Source of the DNA: Marsupella aquatica
Taxonomy: Eukaryota; Marchantiophyta
DNA: 64,000 nucleotides
Direction of reading: 5' to 3'
Assembly (NCBI GenBank): GCA_973895155.1
Contig: OZ316895.1
Coordinates: 4,402,001-4,466,000, forward strand
The translations under genes and the position numbers were made by a program. This document shows positions 26,553-43,020 of this stretch, piece by piece (the first letter of the stretch is position 1; every line of letters begins with the position of its first letter). The notes beneath the pieces are model-generated. The model saw only the letters and a list, made by a program, of their open reading frames with translations. It searched no databases and was not told where the DNA came from.

Positions 26553-27756
26553 ATTTAGTGTTCGATACTAGAGATGCATGGTCTGCCAGTTCTTAGAAGA
26601 AAAGACCAGGTCAAGGAAATGAAAGCGATCTTCCTGAATGTAATTAAGCTAAGAAAAATAGTTGCAGGAAAGCTAGGGGTGAATTCTAGGGGAAGATGTG
26701 AAGTTGTGCCCAAACTTCCATTGAAAGGCAACACCGAAGACATAAATACTACCAAGATCTTCGTATTGCGTTATAGCTACAATCTGATAATTCTCTGCAG
26801 CAAATAATCTCAATCAGAGGTTCTTGTGATCTTCTCATCCTCTTCCCTCTAAGGTTCCTAGCAAGTAGATTTTAGGATTGACTATCGACGAGTGACGGTG
26901 TTGACGTCCACAAGGGCCTTCTTGAGCTACCAGGTGCAATGACTGAGAATTTCTTGTATTTTGTTGAACAGTTAGCCGTTGATAATTTAGGGGTTGACTT
27001 TCAGATCATCTAAATTTGAAAGTTTGACCATTAAGGTTTGTTTGTTTGCAAATACGAAGGACTGTAGTCCATTATGGGCACGGCCAGTTATCCTGTATGT
27101 TGATAGCAGGCTTACCGCAATTCGTTTCCTTTTCTTTCTCTTCTCATTCTTTCCTTTGTTTCAAAGCTAAACTTCAAAACAATTTTCTGCTAGGTAGATA
27201 GAGGCATGTTGTTCAGTCTTGAGTTATGATTACCCTGCCTTCCTACCTACAAGGAGAAAAGCTACTGGACTCGATCCATTGCTCCATTCCAAGATTAGAA
27301 GAACCAAAATTTCCTTTGAATGATGGATGGATGGCTTGTGCCGACTTTTAGGAGAGATTTCGGCTGTCCTTGATTGCACTTTTTGGAGCAGTTTCATTCA
27401 TTTTATGATATCGTTTAGAGTAATCTCCGTTGTATGACTCTGAATCCCAAAGTGATGTCATGCAAAGCAGTTCTACGGTATTTGTAGGATTTGGGATTGA
27501 TTAAAAACATTTGCACCATGCTACGCGCGCCATGTAAAGCATTTGCAGTAGTGATGCACAGAGATGTTGACATCACAAGTGGCCACAAAAGGGTTCTGTC
27601 TCTTTTTGTCGCTGTGCTATCATAATAGCTCCAAACTCCATTTTGTCACTTTGCCGTTGTCGTAACTCCAGCTGTTTCCTTATAAGCACAACCACCAATA
27701 CGACACTCGAGTAGAGGGAGTTTGGTAATGAGAAAGTTAGAGAGGAACACAAAGAG

Positions 27757-28035
27757 ATGTCGAGAACGACTGTGGTGTCAGGACTCACTGAACTGGTGGG
27801 TGTCCTGCAGGTCTATGTAGGTAAACAGGGCTTATTAACTGCTGAGAAGCTTAGTGAACTGGCTGGCCTATTAGTTAAGACCCGGTGGTTGTACCAGGAC
27901 AAGTTGTCCCCATTTCTTATACAACGAAGATTACATTTCCTGAGAGCCGGCTCATCAGGTCTGGTCTGCCAGGAATACATTCAAGACCCGTATGGACCAC
28001 TGAAGGTCTGTAACATTCTTTGTGAATATCCATAG
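27757..28035 (+). CDS. Unrecognised ORF, possibly a gene fragment
   Basis: This is an ATG-started 92-codon frame beginning MSRTTVVSGLTELVGVLQVY. The leucine-rich, helical-looking composition is protein-like, but I recognise no family. A potential donor (AAG/GTCTGT) follows the residues YGPLK. Further downstream on the same strand, short open stretches look coding (QVMQILEEQNLLLHR near 28200, LQDALSSADGEVSAVC near 28380, FLEKREDLLVLGRCVGKKS near 28680), but frames and stops between them do not join cleanly. It may be a decayed gene or one with exons I cannot define. Confidence 0.25.
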   Translation: MSRTTVVSGLTELVGVLQVYVGKQGLLTAEKLSELAGLLVKTRWLYQDKLSPFLIQRRLHFLRAGSSGLVCQEYIQDPYGPLKVCNILCEYP

Positions 28036-29819
28036 CCGTATATGCGTTGTTGGTTTCGAAAGTTGATAACAGAGGAACAGATTCATGTATGCTGATCTTT
28101 ATGTACGTTGTGAAGTGAAAGATGAAGCTTCGCAGTCTAGCCAGGCAGAAGGTTTGCAAAACATGGATCCTTATGCCTTGTCTGGGAATTAATGTTTCAA
28201 GTCATGCAGATATTAGAAGAGCAGAATCTCTTACTGCATAGAACTGGGTGAAGACTTGAATTGGCAAATCCTTGGTGAACCTCTAATACTGTTAGTTGGT
28301 GTCTCTCAGATTGGTAACGACAACGAGGGAGTGGGAAGGGTGTGGGAACTTGAAATGTAGAAAAACTGCATAGAATCCCTTCAGGATGCCTTATCTTCTG
28401 CAGATGGCGAAGTTTCAGCTGTATGCAAACCGAACGAGGTTGATCTAGACTGCTTTTCTTACCTATTAGCACTAGATACGTCCATTGAAGACTCTCAGCG
28501 CTGATACCGAACTGAAAGTCGAGAGTTGGAAACGGCAGCTGCAGGTAGCGTCCTGTAGTTCTTCCAGCGTTGGTAGTGGCATCTGACGAGGGACACTAGT
28601 GGCTTGGCATCTGGCGAGGTACACTAGATAGCTTGGCATCCACGAGAGCCGTCTGGCACGTTTAAACAACAATTTCCTGGAGAAGCGAGAGGATCTATTG
28701 GTTTTGGGAAGATGTGTGGGTAAGAAATCTGTCGTTCTCATTGTCCAAAGTGATGAAGATCTTGCGAGTAAAGATAAAGCTTTGCTTCGAGACAAACGTA
28801 AGCAAATAAAATACATAAATAAAATGTATGGTGCAGAAAGTACATCCTTATGTGAGGGACGGGGCGAGTGGTGATCTGAAGTGAGAAATGCTTTTCTCTC
28901 CGCCTAGTAGGCTTTTAGTCTATTGGGCTCCTTAGTGGGTTTTTTGTTTTGTGTTCTTATGTTGTTGGGGGCAATCATTGGTCTTCTTGGCGCCTTTTTC
29001 ATAACCTCTTCCTTCCCTTTATTGGGTTGTTTTGTCTTTGGTATCTTGTCTTCCAGTTTTACATTTTTGTCTTTTGGCATTGCGATATATACAATATCTT
29101 TTCTCTCCCCAAAGTAGAGCTTTCTCTGCCATGAGTGAGGGCAGTGTTCTATGAGTCCCTGAAGAGGTTAGCCCTCAAGTCTCCCAAAATCATGGGCAAG
29201 ATCTAAGTTGTTTCAGGGGACCCTCAATTTTTTTGGGAGTGCCCAGAGAGGTATGACTTTGTGATAGCTCATTGGAGTAAAGATTGATAGGTTTTGGGTT
29301 CAACTATTGTGGTTGACTCTTCCCTTTTTGTGGGGTTTCACAGATTTTTCCTTTAAAAAAATTTAAAAAATTAAAAAATTTGGGAGTGGATGGGCAACAG
29401 AGTCTTCCACTCTGCACTTTTGTGCCTTTTGTTCCTTAATGTCCAAAATTATGGTTAGGTCTAGAGTTACAATTGTAACCTTAGTTAGGGCTGACTATAG
29501 TCACGGACAAGGTTAGGTTATTCATGTTGCACACTATATTCTCAAGGAGTGTTTGTTTGGATATATAAGAGAAACTCTTGTTCATTGTTATGGAACTAGT
29601 TGAGAGATAGGGAAAACTTGTATTGTGGAAATTTAGTATACATGGTCAACGTGCTTAGAGTGCAGTAAAGCTCTTGTGTATACCCGTGGACGTAATCTCA
29701 ATTGAGATGAATCACATCTCTCTCTAGGTTGACTACTTGTTCGTTGAATGGTTATGGGCATGTCATTGTAAATGTCGTATTTGCTCAACACTTAAGGGTT
29801 GATGAAAATATACTCTAGT

Positions 29820-30130
29820 GTCTAAAGGATGGTCCTAAAAGTGATTTCTTGAATTTTCTAGGGTAAAAATATAAATTCCAATAAGTTCTACTATTTTCCA
29901 TAGTAAATAGTATGTTCTAGAATTCACCATGGTAAAAAGGTAAAATATAGTAACTTCTAGTATTCACCATAATAAATAATAATTTCTGGAATTTACCATG
30001 GTAAAAGATAATTCTAGTAACTTCTAGAATTTACCTAAATAAATTGTCATTTGTAGAATCTACCATGGTAAAAGGAAAATTCTAGTTACCATGATTAAGC
30101 CTAGAAAACTCTTGTTAGTTTTAGTATCTT
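29820..30130. repeat. Array of palindromic ACCATGGTAAA repeats
   Basis: Five or so diverged units of about 60 bp carry TTCTAGAATT and ACCATGGTAAA. In one copy the core is the perfect palindrome TTTACCATGGTAAA. Neighbouring sequence (AAACTCTTGTTAGTTTTAGT, ACTCTTGTAAAGAAACTAG) resembles the transcribed end of plant LTRs, so this may be the remains of an LTR retrotransposon. I could not find a partner LTR in the window. Confidence 0.5.
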
Positions 30131-31486
30131 CTAGGATACTCTTGTAAAGAAACTAGTGTGCCTGGTTGCAATTGTAAATAAGAAGGAGGTTTGCCTTCTC
30201 AGGGAGTCAAATTTATAGTATTTCAAGTGTACGAGTGCACAAATAGAGTGAGTGTATGTGTGCATAGAACGCCTATTGTGTGCATTATGATTTGCATTGG
30301 ATGAATCTTTGAACATTGATTCTAGACGTAACGGGTTGACTATGTTATTGGTTTCTATGATAGAAGTATTCTCAAGGGAATTGGTTCTAAGCATGAGATG
30401 TCTTACAAAGTGGTAAATAAGAAAAAAGAACTAGGACATGCAACTAGACACCTGACATTTTCTTGAGAACTTATTATTCCCAGGACAACGGACAATGAGA
30501 TGTAATACTAGAGGGTGTTGAGCCTAGGGGGTTACAACCATTATCCCCAAGTTGGATTGAGTTACCGAACAAAAAGCCTGAGTGTATTTTTGAAGAATTC
30601 AATTCAGTTTTACACTGCAAAAGTTTCATCTATCATTGTTTACCCTTTGCACCTAAGTGTATTTCTCATTCAAATTTCAGAATCCCCAGGCCAAGGGTTG
30701 TGTGGCTTCCTCACAAGTAATGCCTCAGAACCATGTATATGCATACCCAAAAACAAATGTAGAGTGGGTATTTCATGTAATTATAGGCATTTACTTTTGG
30801 GTATGCCTACACAATGGAAACTATTGACATGTATAGGTGTCTCTATAAATATATAGGCAAGTGCCTAAACCCTTTTGAGGCAGGAAAGTCTTGGTCAATC
30901 TCATAGTTACAACCTCATCACACATAAGGCTGATTATTTAAGGACCCTCACATGTGATCATGCGGCCCTTTGTGCTCTCGATACTTTTGGGACAATGTAG
31001 CACTTTTATGATGAGATAATCAGACACAAATCTTGGTTTGTACTTCCCAACTAGGACAGAGTTTATGACAAGTGTATTAATTGTTTTTGGTTTTTTCAAC
31101 AAGGCAAAGGTTGGGACCTGCAAGGGTCTGAAACTTTCCGGTCCTTGCCCTTGGCACCCCACAAAATGTGTCATAATGCATGGTGTATGAAGGGGTACAG
31201 TCAGAAAAGTCTTGTTCATTTACATCCTCACACTATTCAAGTTGAGGGCCGTTTTTTGAAGGACACTTCACATGTGAATTCGCCCTTACACTGCCTCTCA
31301 TGGAACCGAGTCCTTAGGGTTTAGCAAACCCATAAATAGACAAATTGGTCTCTTCGTCGTCAAAGAATTAATTCAACAACATTGGATTTCAATGGCACTT
31401 ATCGGGAATAAAAATCAGCAGATGTGGCGGAGATAAATAGTTTACATGGTGGGAGAGGAGAGAGCGAGAAGACCAATTCTGAATCA

Positions 31487-35844
<4,358 letters not shown>

Positions 35845-37796
35845 AGACGTGCATCAAGTCTTAATGTAACACTACTCTTGCCAGTGTTCTACAAGACACT
35901 GGTCTCTGAAGGATTTCTTGTCCCAGAATGTCCCTCTCATTTGGTGCCCAATACGATCTGGGATTGGCCCAAGTACATCCTGGCTAAATGTCTGTTTTTG
36001 AAAGTTTCTCAGTACACTAATCCTTCCTAGTGTCTTTCACTTTGGGGGCCCTAATGTACTAGGAAAGTCTCAAAAACAGATTGTCGAAGATTGGAATTAC
36101 ACGAATGCAATAGTCGTTTGCTCTGTTATTATCACTGCTATCATCCCTAGAACTGGATGGAGCCGGACAGTCTCGGGGGTTTGATACCAGGATTAAGTAG
36201 TACATTTTGTCGCACTTATGGGTTCTAGGTACCCTGGAGGTAAGCTGTGAAGACGGAATTTCCAATTTAAGGAAAAATGTCAAGATTGTTATTTCACTCG
36301 TGTATGTCTTATTCCTCTGTTAGACTTTATTTAGATACTCTTTTGGTCTTCAAAGGAGTGTAATATTTCGATGTCAGAAATTACTTGGACAAGGTACCAG
36401 AGTGTTTCTGAGATTTCGACCGAACGAGTCCTTCTCAATATTGAACAAAGATATAGACCCAATTTAAGAGAAGTTTGTTGATTCCAGACAAACAAAGATA
36501 TAGACCCAATTTAAGAGAAGTTTGTTGATTCCAGACATGTGTTGCCTTTTCCTTAGCTTAGTTGTTGCTCCTTCTGATTAGATCACGTGATAGTAGGGAG
36601 TTACGTACAATGTTTTTCATCCTTTGTAAGTTCTGATATAGATATAGAATGTTCATCCTGGATATAGATATATAGAATGTCCATCCTGGAACATGCCTTT
36701 TTTGTTTTGTCTTGTAGTGATATGTTTTTTATGAAACATGCCTCTTTTGTTTTGTCTTGTAATGATATGTTTTTTTATTTTATGATAAAAAAAAGTAGGA
36801 ACATGTAAAGTATATGCCAATAAATTAATATCTCTTAATTAAGAGTGAATGACATAGTACACATGCAAAGAAAAGCACATTATGACCAAAAAGTACAAAG
36901 GTATTATAGAGTTATGCACATATAGTATAGATTTTCACTTGCTTCTAGGTAGTGATAATAAATTCAATTAAAATCATAAATTTTGTAAAAAGAACTTATT
37001 AAACCAAATGTGCACATTGTTTAAACTTATTTCTCTCACTCTCATGAGTAAAAAGATAATTCATTGAGTGATTGAAAAGGAAAGATTAAACATTTATGAG
37101 GGGAGCCAAATATATTCAAATTACTCTAAGTTCACTAAATTAAAAGGGGTCCAAAAGTTAATTCAAAATCAAACTAATACAAATGATTCACCTAGTTCAG
37201 GCACATTAAAATAAAAATACTAAACAGAAAATTTGAATAAGACAAAATTTGAAAGATGGATTCACCATATAACAGCTTCATAATTGTCTGATATACATTC
37301 CAAAATCTTCCCCTCACTTAACTTGAAAGTGGACTGTACACAGCCCTCAAGCTATGGGCCCTTAGTTATTTTAAAAACTGTCAGAAACGAGTCATGAAAA
37401 GGCAGATTAATCTTGATGTTCCACAAGATCTGCTCCCTTTCCTATATGTGAACCCTGCAAGCATCTACATGTCCCTGTTTTGTCTGCTCCCTTGTTTTGT
37501 ATGAACCCTTCAAGAGCATGTTTGTTTGTTTGTTTGTTTGTTTTCATTTCAAAGTGTGGACCTCAAGGGCTGGGAAGTATCATGACATCAAAATCTCACT
37601 GAATGGTATCATGACATGAGTCAGTTTGAGGGCTGCAAATTAACAAAGGGCCCATCACATGCGAGTTGGGCCTAAGGGCCACCCACATGTAAGTTGGCTC
37701 TAAACCCCACACCAGGATCACAAGAACAAATTTGACTAATGCCCTGAACCAACAACCTCAATTGCTTGGCCTGGTGCTGCAAATTGACATGTGTGA
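35845..37796. other. Intergenic region between TRMB and the SERAC1-like gene
   Basis: No gene is recognised. A two-copy 47-bp exact tandem repeat occupies 36444..36490 and 36491..36537. Smaller duplications follow at about 36640-36770 (TTTGTTTTGTCTTGTA.TGATATG twice) and a (TTTG)n run lies near 37521-37545. The stretch from 36780 to 37330 is very AT-rich. Confidence 0.6.
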
Positions 37797-40608
37797 TCAC
37801 ATCCGCCCTCTCCACCCCTCTTTCCACTCTTGTAGCAGAATCAATGGAAGAAGAGGTCGTCCAGACATGGAACGCCACATCCAAAACTTTACAATCATTG
37901 GCATAAGCACCATGGAAATAGCAATCCCGCAAAGTGTTCTCACGATTGTCCCCATAGATATTTGGCTGTCAATGTTGCCCAAATGCTCTCGGATGTTGGC
38001 AGAAAAGGAAGTTAGGGTTACTACTAGGACCACAAAATGCAGTACAATGAACACGCCATTTACTGTGTAAATTGCCGATCGCTGTGAGTCAGAGAGCTCT
38101 GGATATAAGAGCCCAGGGAGAATATCTCGCTGCCACTGTAGCCACCACCATATGCATGTTAACAAATTAGTCATGAGATCCTGATGCAGTCTAGCTAGCC
38201 TTTCATCGAAGTGCTACGTATTTACAACAACCATATCCTCTCAGTTTGTATATCGCAACAAGGGTTGGCTTTTGTAAGCTATTCACCTTTCTAGAGGAAA
38301 GCAGCAACAAATTAGAATAAAGAGTTCATTGGTTTGACAGGGAAGAGACTGCTGATTGCAAGCTAAGCCAGGCTAACTCCTAGTGATTGTTCTTTCTAGG
38401 GCTAATTGTAGCATGCATGGTTGCCACAAATAGGAAATAATTGAAATAAGGTTCAAGGGGTGATGTAGCTACAAGTACCTTGCCCTCAACATGTTTAGCA
38501 AAAGTACGTAAATATTGGTAGGCAGCCAATGACCTGTCACTGGTTGGCACACGGTGAAATGGTCAGCATCAGTCTGAGAACCTTGCACATCGAACCTCGC
38601 TGATGCTTCTGGGACTACAACACCCTTGAAATATTTCTGCGAGACATGCCATTGATAACAAATCAGAACCTGTAACTAAGGTCAAAATGAAGCCTTAAGT
38701 CTCCAATCATTAGTACTTTTAACAACATGGACCGGTTAGGAGTTGAACATAGGACCTCCTAGTGTGCTCTACCAGTGTCCTACAGGGCCCCCTTCATGCC
38801 TGCACCTTGTCTCTGGTTTAGGTGTGGTTTATTTTCAACACCCTCCCTTGAGCCACACTTGCTTCAAGAGAGATTCCTTATATGCATAATTTCTTTGGCT
38901 CTGATACCATGTCGGAACTTTAAATAAAATGGACCAGCTAAAAATTGAACCCTAGAACCTCCAGTGTACATCGTAATGCTCTACCACTGAGCTACAAGCC
39001 CTTTCATCCCTCCACCATCTCATCTCTGGTCTCTGGTTGAAGTGTGTTGCACCATCTCATCCCTGGTTTAAGTGTGTTTTATTTCCAACACTGACAAATC
39101 TCAGCAGTGCATTTAATGTTAATGAAACTCTGTATACTTGTTGCTAGGAAATCTACTGTAGTACCTTGAAAAAGTAATCACTTATGCAGGCAATTAAGTG
39201 CACATCAGTAAATATCAAATTGCTTGGGTCAGTCTGAATCAAAGTTCCTCTCCTTAAAAAATTGAGACAATTATTACAGTGGATCCAACACGCCATTGAA
39301 AAGTATCATAGTGTACAAAGATAAATCAATATCATCGCAAGGTTCCCAAAGAAACAAAAATGTACTTCTAAAGTCTAGACTTCACCAACACCTGGCTTTT
39401 TGTGGCTAGGCCATCAATTCATGACGAAAGACAAGATTGAGGCTCATAATGAGCCTCCCGTACCTTTTTGCCGCCCGCTGCCGGCACTTGCTGCCCTAAT
39501 TTTTTTCAAAGTCATATTTTTTCTAAGTGACTAGAGTGTGAATGATCCCCACTTTTGGGTGGGATGAATGACAAAACCATCTTTTGTTGCTCACCAGATT
39601 CAAACCTGAGACCTGTTGCATCCCAAAGGAGCTGCTCTACCATGATCCAACCTTGGGGCAATTGGTGTCCAGGCTGATTCGCTCTAGGTATTTAACCACA
39701 TACTAATGTCAGAAATACTGGGCAACGGGCAGTCACGTACGGGGCTAATCAATGTTAATCACATTGATTGGCCTCGATCTTGCCTTTCATTCTTAATATC
39801 TTGTGACCAAGCATTGATGATAGAATTATTGTGAACCATCATTACCAACAAGTGAAAATGGGCAACAGATCTATGCTCTAGAGTGAATATTTTGAGATGT
39901 TCTCAACGTCACCAATTGTAAGATTCCATCGTCCGCACTCAATGAGCATCTCAGCATATATTCTCCAAAGATTTAGGGAGAGGTGTAACGAAGAGGATGC
40001 TTACCAGATATACTTTGCGCCCTTCACAAAGTCCATATGTGGTCCACTGTCTTGACTTTCATAACAAAGAAAAGTGAAAGTTTCAAATAGCCAAGGCAAC
40101 CAACATTGCTTTTGGCCACACGAGACCCATGTTTTGAGCATATGAGTCTTCTGGCTGGAATTGGAAGTGGACGATAGCTGCAGATTGTGGAAAAACACTA
40201 ATTCCATTGCAGGAATTCGGTCAGGCAGTAGTTTTGAGACTCCTGGATTGCAAATTTTGTAAAGGGTGTCATTGATATCCACGTCCCATCCGGATATAAG
40301 TAGAAGACTATGGCCGCTTTCTAATAAATTGTCAAATGTTTCGCAAGATATAAGCTGGATGGAGTTTGCATAGAATCATTCTAGCGGTACCTGTCAAACT
40401 AACTCGTCCATATAATTTCAAACTTTGACCAATTTCTAGATTGTCACTAGCTTTCAGTAGCACGCTAATCAAGGAAAAGAAATGGTCCTGAACATACCTT
40501 CCGTAGGTATTCTCCCTTGTTTCCTAGTACTACTTCACCAGAATCGTCATGCAGATATTCCAGTTGGTAGGACTCCAGGAGCCCCCATACCCAAGTCAAA
40601 CTATCCAT
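37797..40608 (-). CDS. SERAC1-like alpha/beta-hydrolase relative lacking the nucleophile elbow, with two C-terminal membrane helices
   Basis: Five exons on the minus strand join in frame to 338 aa: 40498..40608, 40005..40354, 39165..39252, 38508..38636 and 37797..38135. The second exon has the SERAC1-type start of an alpha/beta-hydrolase fold (MELVFFHNLQL, then HMLKTWVSC and CWLPWL). The fourth has the C-terminal block GVVVPEASARF with DADHFTVCQP, where the catalytic histidine of such proteins lies. The stretch that should hold the Gly-X-Ser-X-Gly nucleophile motif and the TPHHG-like block is missing; only a 29-residue exon stands there. The last exon encodes two hydrophobic helices (GVFIVLHFVVLVV and LCGIAISMVLMPMIV). 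This suggests a shortened pseudoenzyme anchored in a membrane, or a decaying copy. The third exon and the exon 4 donor are chosen from phase and could be wrong. The start codon is the only in-frame ATG. Confidence 0.6.
38707..39090 (-). mobile_element. TRIM element with a tRNA-like sequence in its LTRs
   Basis: On the minus strand a 181-bp LTR (39090 down to 38910) begins TGTTGGAAATAAAAC and ends TTCCGACA. It is followed directly by TGGTATCAGAGCC (38897..38909), the classical initiator-tRNA-Met primer-binding site. A short internal part ends in a purine tract, AAGGGAGGG (38841..38849). The second LTR begins TGTTGAAAATAAACC at 38840 and fades at about 38707. Both LTRs contain a tRNA-like stretch: A box GTAGCTCAGTGGTAGAGC and B box GGTTCAATT in the 5' LTR, GGTAGAGC and GTTCAACTCC in the 3' LTR. 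There is no coding capacity. The 5' LTR carries an internal duplication (GAGATGGTG twice). It lies in an intron of the SERAC1-like gene. Confidence 0.75.
39480..39660 (-). mobile_element. tRNA-derived SINE-like element
   Basis: On the minus strand a tRNA-like head has A box TGGATCATGGTAGAGC and B box AGGTTTGAATCTGG with near-normal spacing. A body follows (AACAAAAGATGGTTTTGTC, then CCCACCCAAAAGTGGGGATC) and an A-rich end near 39495. No clear target-site duplication. It lies in the intron between exons 2 and 3 of the SERAC1-like gene. Confidence 0.5.
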
Positions 40609-43020
40609 CCTTTCTCTTGAACACCACCAGCCAAAAACAATACTGGACGACGAAATCAATTTCAGTGAGCATAGTTATGATTGTAATGGTTGGCCGACTG
40701 TCACGGAAGGGCGCTATTTCGATCGTTGGCCGCGTGAGAACTGGACTTGAAGTCGGCTGCCTCCTGGTCCGAAGATTCCCAAAATTTTGTTAAATTTTGC
40801 AGGTGTATAAGGGAAATTCAATTCCAAACCGTGTACTCTTACTAGCCAAAACAGCCCTGAGCACACACGTGCTGAGATTTTTATCATTGATTGATTTCTT
40901 TTGTGTGCCTACTCAACAATCTGAAACAGATTCGCAAAGCTGATCGTCTTGCCCCATCTTCGTTGCAGTGTAGGCGGTAACCCTAAGAGACACATCCCCT
41001 AGAGAGGTTCTAAGCTATTATTCCCTAATTCAAGTTGGTGTGGGATTTTGCTCTGGCAGTGGTATTTAGGGGATCAACGACAAAGTCTAAGTGAAACAGC
41101 TGCCGAGGGAAGTTGCTTGGTTGGAATCCTCACCTCGAATTCCTGATTCGGTGGCCGGACCAAACGTCGATGTGGAGGCAAATGAAGCTCTTTTGACATC
41201 CAAAGTTTGTTGCAAGACAAGGAGCAACAATTTAGCAGGTCGATCCTCTATCACTTAATATTCCTCACCAGGAACTCCTATTTCTGTGGATGGACCAAAT
41301 GTCGAGGAGGCAAATGAAGCTCTTTTGACATCCAAGGCTTTATTGCAAGCAAAGGAGCAACACATTTCAGCAGGTCAATCCTCTTTATCACTTAGTATTC
41401 TGCTGACGGCATTTGCCGTTGGCGTACACGGTAAACAACTATAAATTATAGTATCGCAAAATTAACTGTCCTGTGCACGCCTACTTCACCATCGCCAAGA
41501 ATGAGTCTATTGGCCGGGAGCGCTACAACCTCATGTAGAAGTTGCTCCTCCTCTGCTGACTGCCACCAGAGAGAGGAGGATTGATGTGGGGGCTTCTGGT
41601 TTTAGTGGAGAGGCTCCGCATCCCACTGTGACACAGGTACACATCTCTTCACTTTACACCCAAAACATACATTGTAAGGACTCTTCATTTTTGAGAAAAA
41701 CTTCCCGGAGTAGTTTCTAGTTTTTCCAAGTGTCTCAGCCAACTGTGAAATGCTAGTGTTTAGCAACTTGTGCATCTATTTAAACAACTTCTGGATCTAT
41801 GTTCTATGTCCAATCTGTTACTTGACAAAGTTTCAATTTTTGTCTAAAACCATTTGGTCCATTGCAGATGAGTGCAAAGGTAGTCAAATATCATAAACTA
41901 ACTGCCAACGGATGCTTCACTTTTGTGAAGAACACCCTTCGTACTTGGGCATGAGCACCAACTTACCACTTTGAGAATGGACGCTTCACTTTTATGAAGG
42001 ACTCCCTGAGTAGTTTGGGTGAGCGGCGACTTGCAGGTCACATATGAGTCAAAATTGTAAAGAGTGTTATCCGAGCAGATTGTGATGTTCTGAGTCAGTC
42101 CATCCCAACTTTGGAAATCCATGGGGGCTTCACAGCAAACCCCTGGGTCCATCCAGGCCTTACTTTCCAGTTAGATGAAGACAACACTAATTAAAAAAAA
42201 ATTGAAAGTGAAATACATACCAAAAATAGGGATGGGGGCAAGGATAAAAGGGAAGATTGGTTTGCAAGATTTATTCTGTCTTATCTCTATTTATGTTCAA
42301 GGAAGGCATAATCAGGCTAGTAGAGATGAAATCAAAAATCCTTTCACATTGGTACACTTTATTCAAAGCAGCCTGGTTTACCAGTTCCTTCATTATAAAT
42401 AGAAATGAAAACAAAACAACATGTCCTAGAAAAAGAAGTCATTGCTATTTTGGGTTCATTTTTTGACCCCTCCCTGGTTGTCCACCCTCATTATCAGTTT
42501 TTTCCTGATATAAAGTAGGAGTCAATATTGTCCTTATTGAGACTTATGGAGTTTTGGTCTAGAATGCTTTGTCCTTATTGAGAGTTTGTCCACCCATATT
42601 ATCACTTTTGTCTTTATATGCAGTAAGAGTCAGATAGAGTCAGCTTTGTCCTTATTTTGTACTTATTGAGATTTATGGTCTAGAAATTTTTGTCCTTATT
42701 GAGAGTTATGACCTACTAGCTTTGCAATGCGCTTTATTATTGAGATTGCCCATATAAGCCTTTTCCTTTTTTCTTGGTCCCCCTCACTTTTTCCTTATGA
42801 TTCCCCTTGATGTCTTTGATCTGCTTTCATGAAAGTCATAAGAAACACTTGAGAGAATCCTTTTTTTTCAAATTTATTGAACAAGTAGGTGCTCGGTAGC
42901 AGCGCATAAAATATCAATCCAAGTTGGATTGAAATGACATATTATGGCTAAAAACTCTTGTGATGCAATCTTAGAATGCTAACTACCCAGTAGCATAGAA
43001 ATAATACCATGATGCCATTA
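40609..43020. other. Intergenic region with a coding-like duplication
   Basis: No gene is firmly recognised. Segments 41137..41270 and 41271..41400 are an imperfect tandem duplication (period about 134 bp). Each contains the peptide-like frame EANEALLTSK, and the second frame stays open for about 57 codons. Around 42480-42720 a GTCCTTATTGAGA motif recurs several times. The rest is unremarkable. Confidence 0.5.

Larger units (their letters stand above)
26553..31486. other. Gap between HSF and TRMB: repeats and coding-like scraps
   Basis: No gene is firmly recognised. An unrecognised ORF lies at 27757..28035 and further coding-like pieces up to 28810. About 29820-30130 is an array of ACCATGGTAAA repeats, possibly LTR-derived. 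Two diverged copies of a segment with AAAGTCTTG.TCA and TCACATGTGA lie near 30890-30960 and 31205-31280. A telo-box-like TTAGGGTTTA is at 31314..31323, upstream of TRMB. Confidence 0.45.

Noticed and set aside
28923-29117. Hydrophobic 64-codon frame that looks like a small membrane protein
   Set aside because: It starts with TTG, not ATG, in T-rich non-coding sequence; hydrophobicity follows from base composition.
38925-39000. A plain tRNA gene on the minus strand
   Set aside because: A and B boxes are present but stems do not pair as in a tRNA, and the segment lies inside an LTR next to a PBS.
40385-40475. Open minus-strand stretch (VLLKASDNLEIGQSLKLY) between the first two exons of the SERAC1-like gene
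   Set aside because: Including it would need a 33-nt intron and a phase that does not fit; leaving it out joins the flanking exons in phase.
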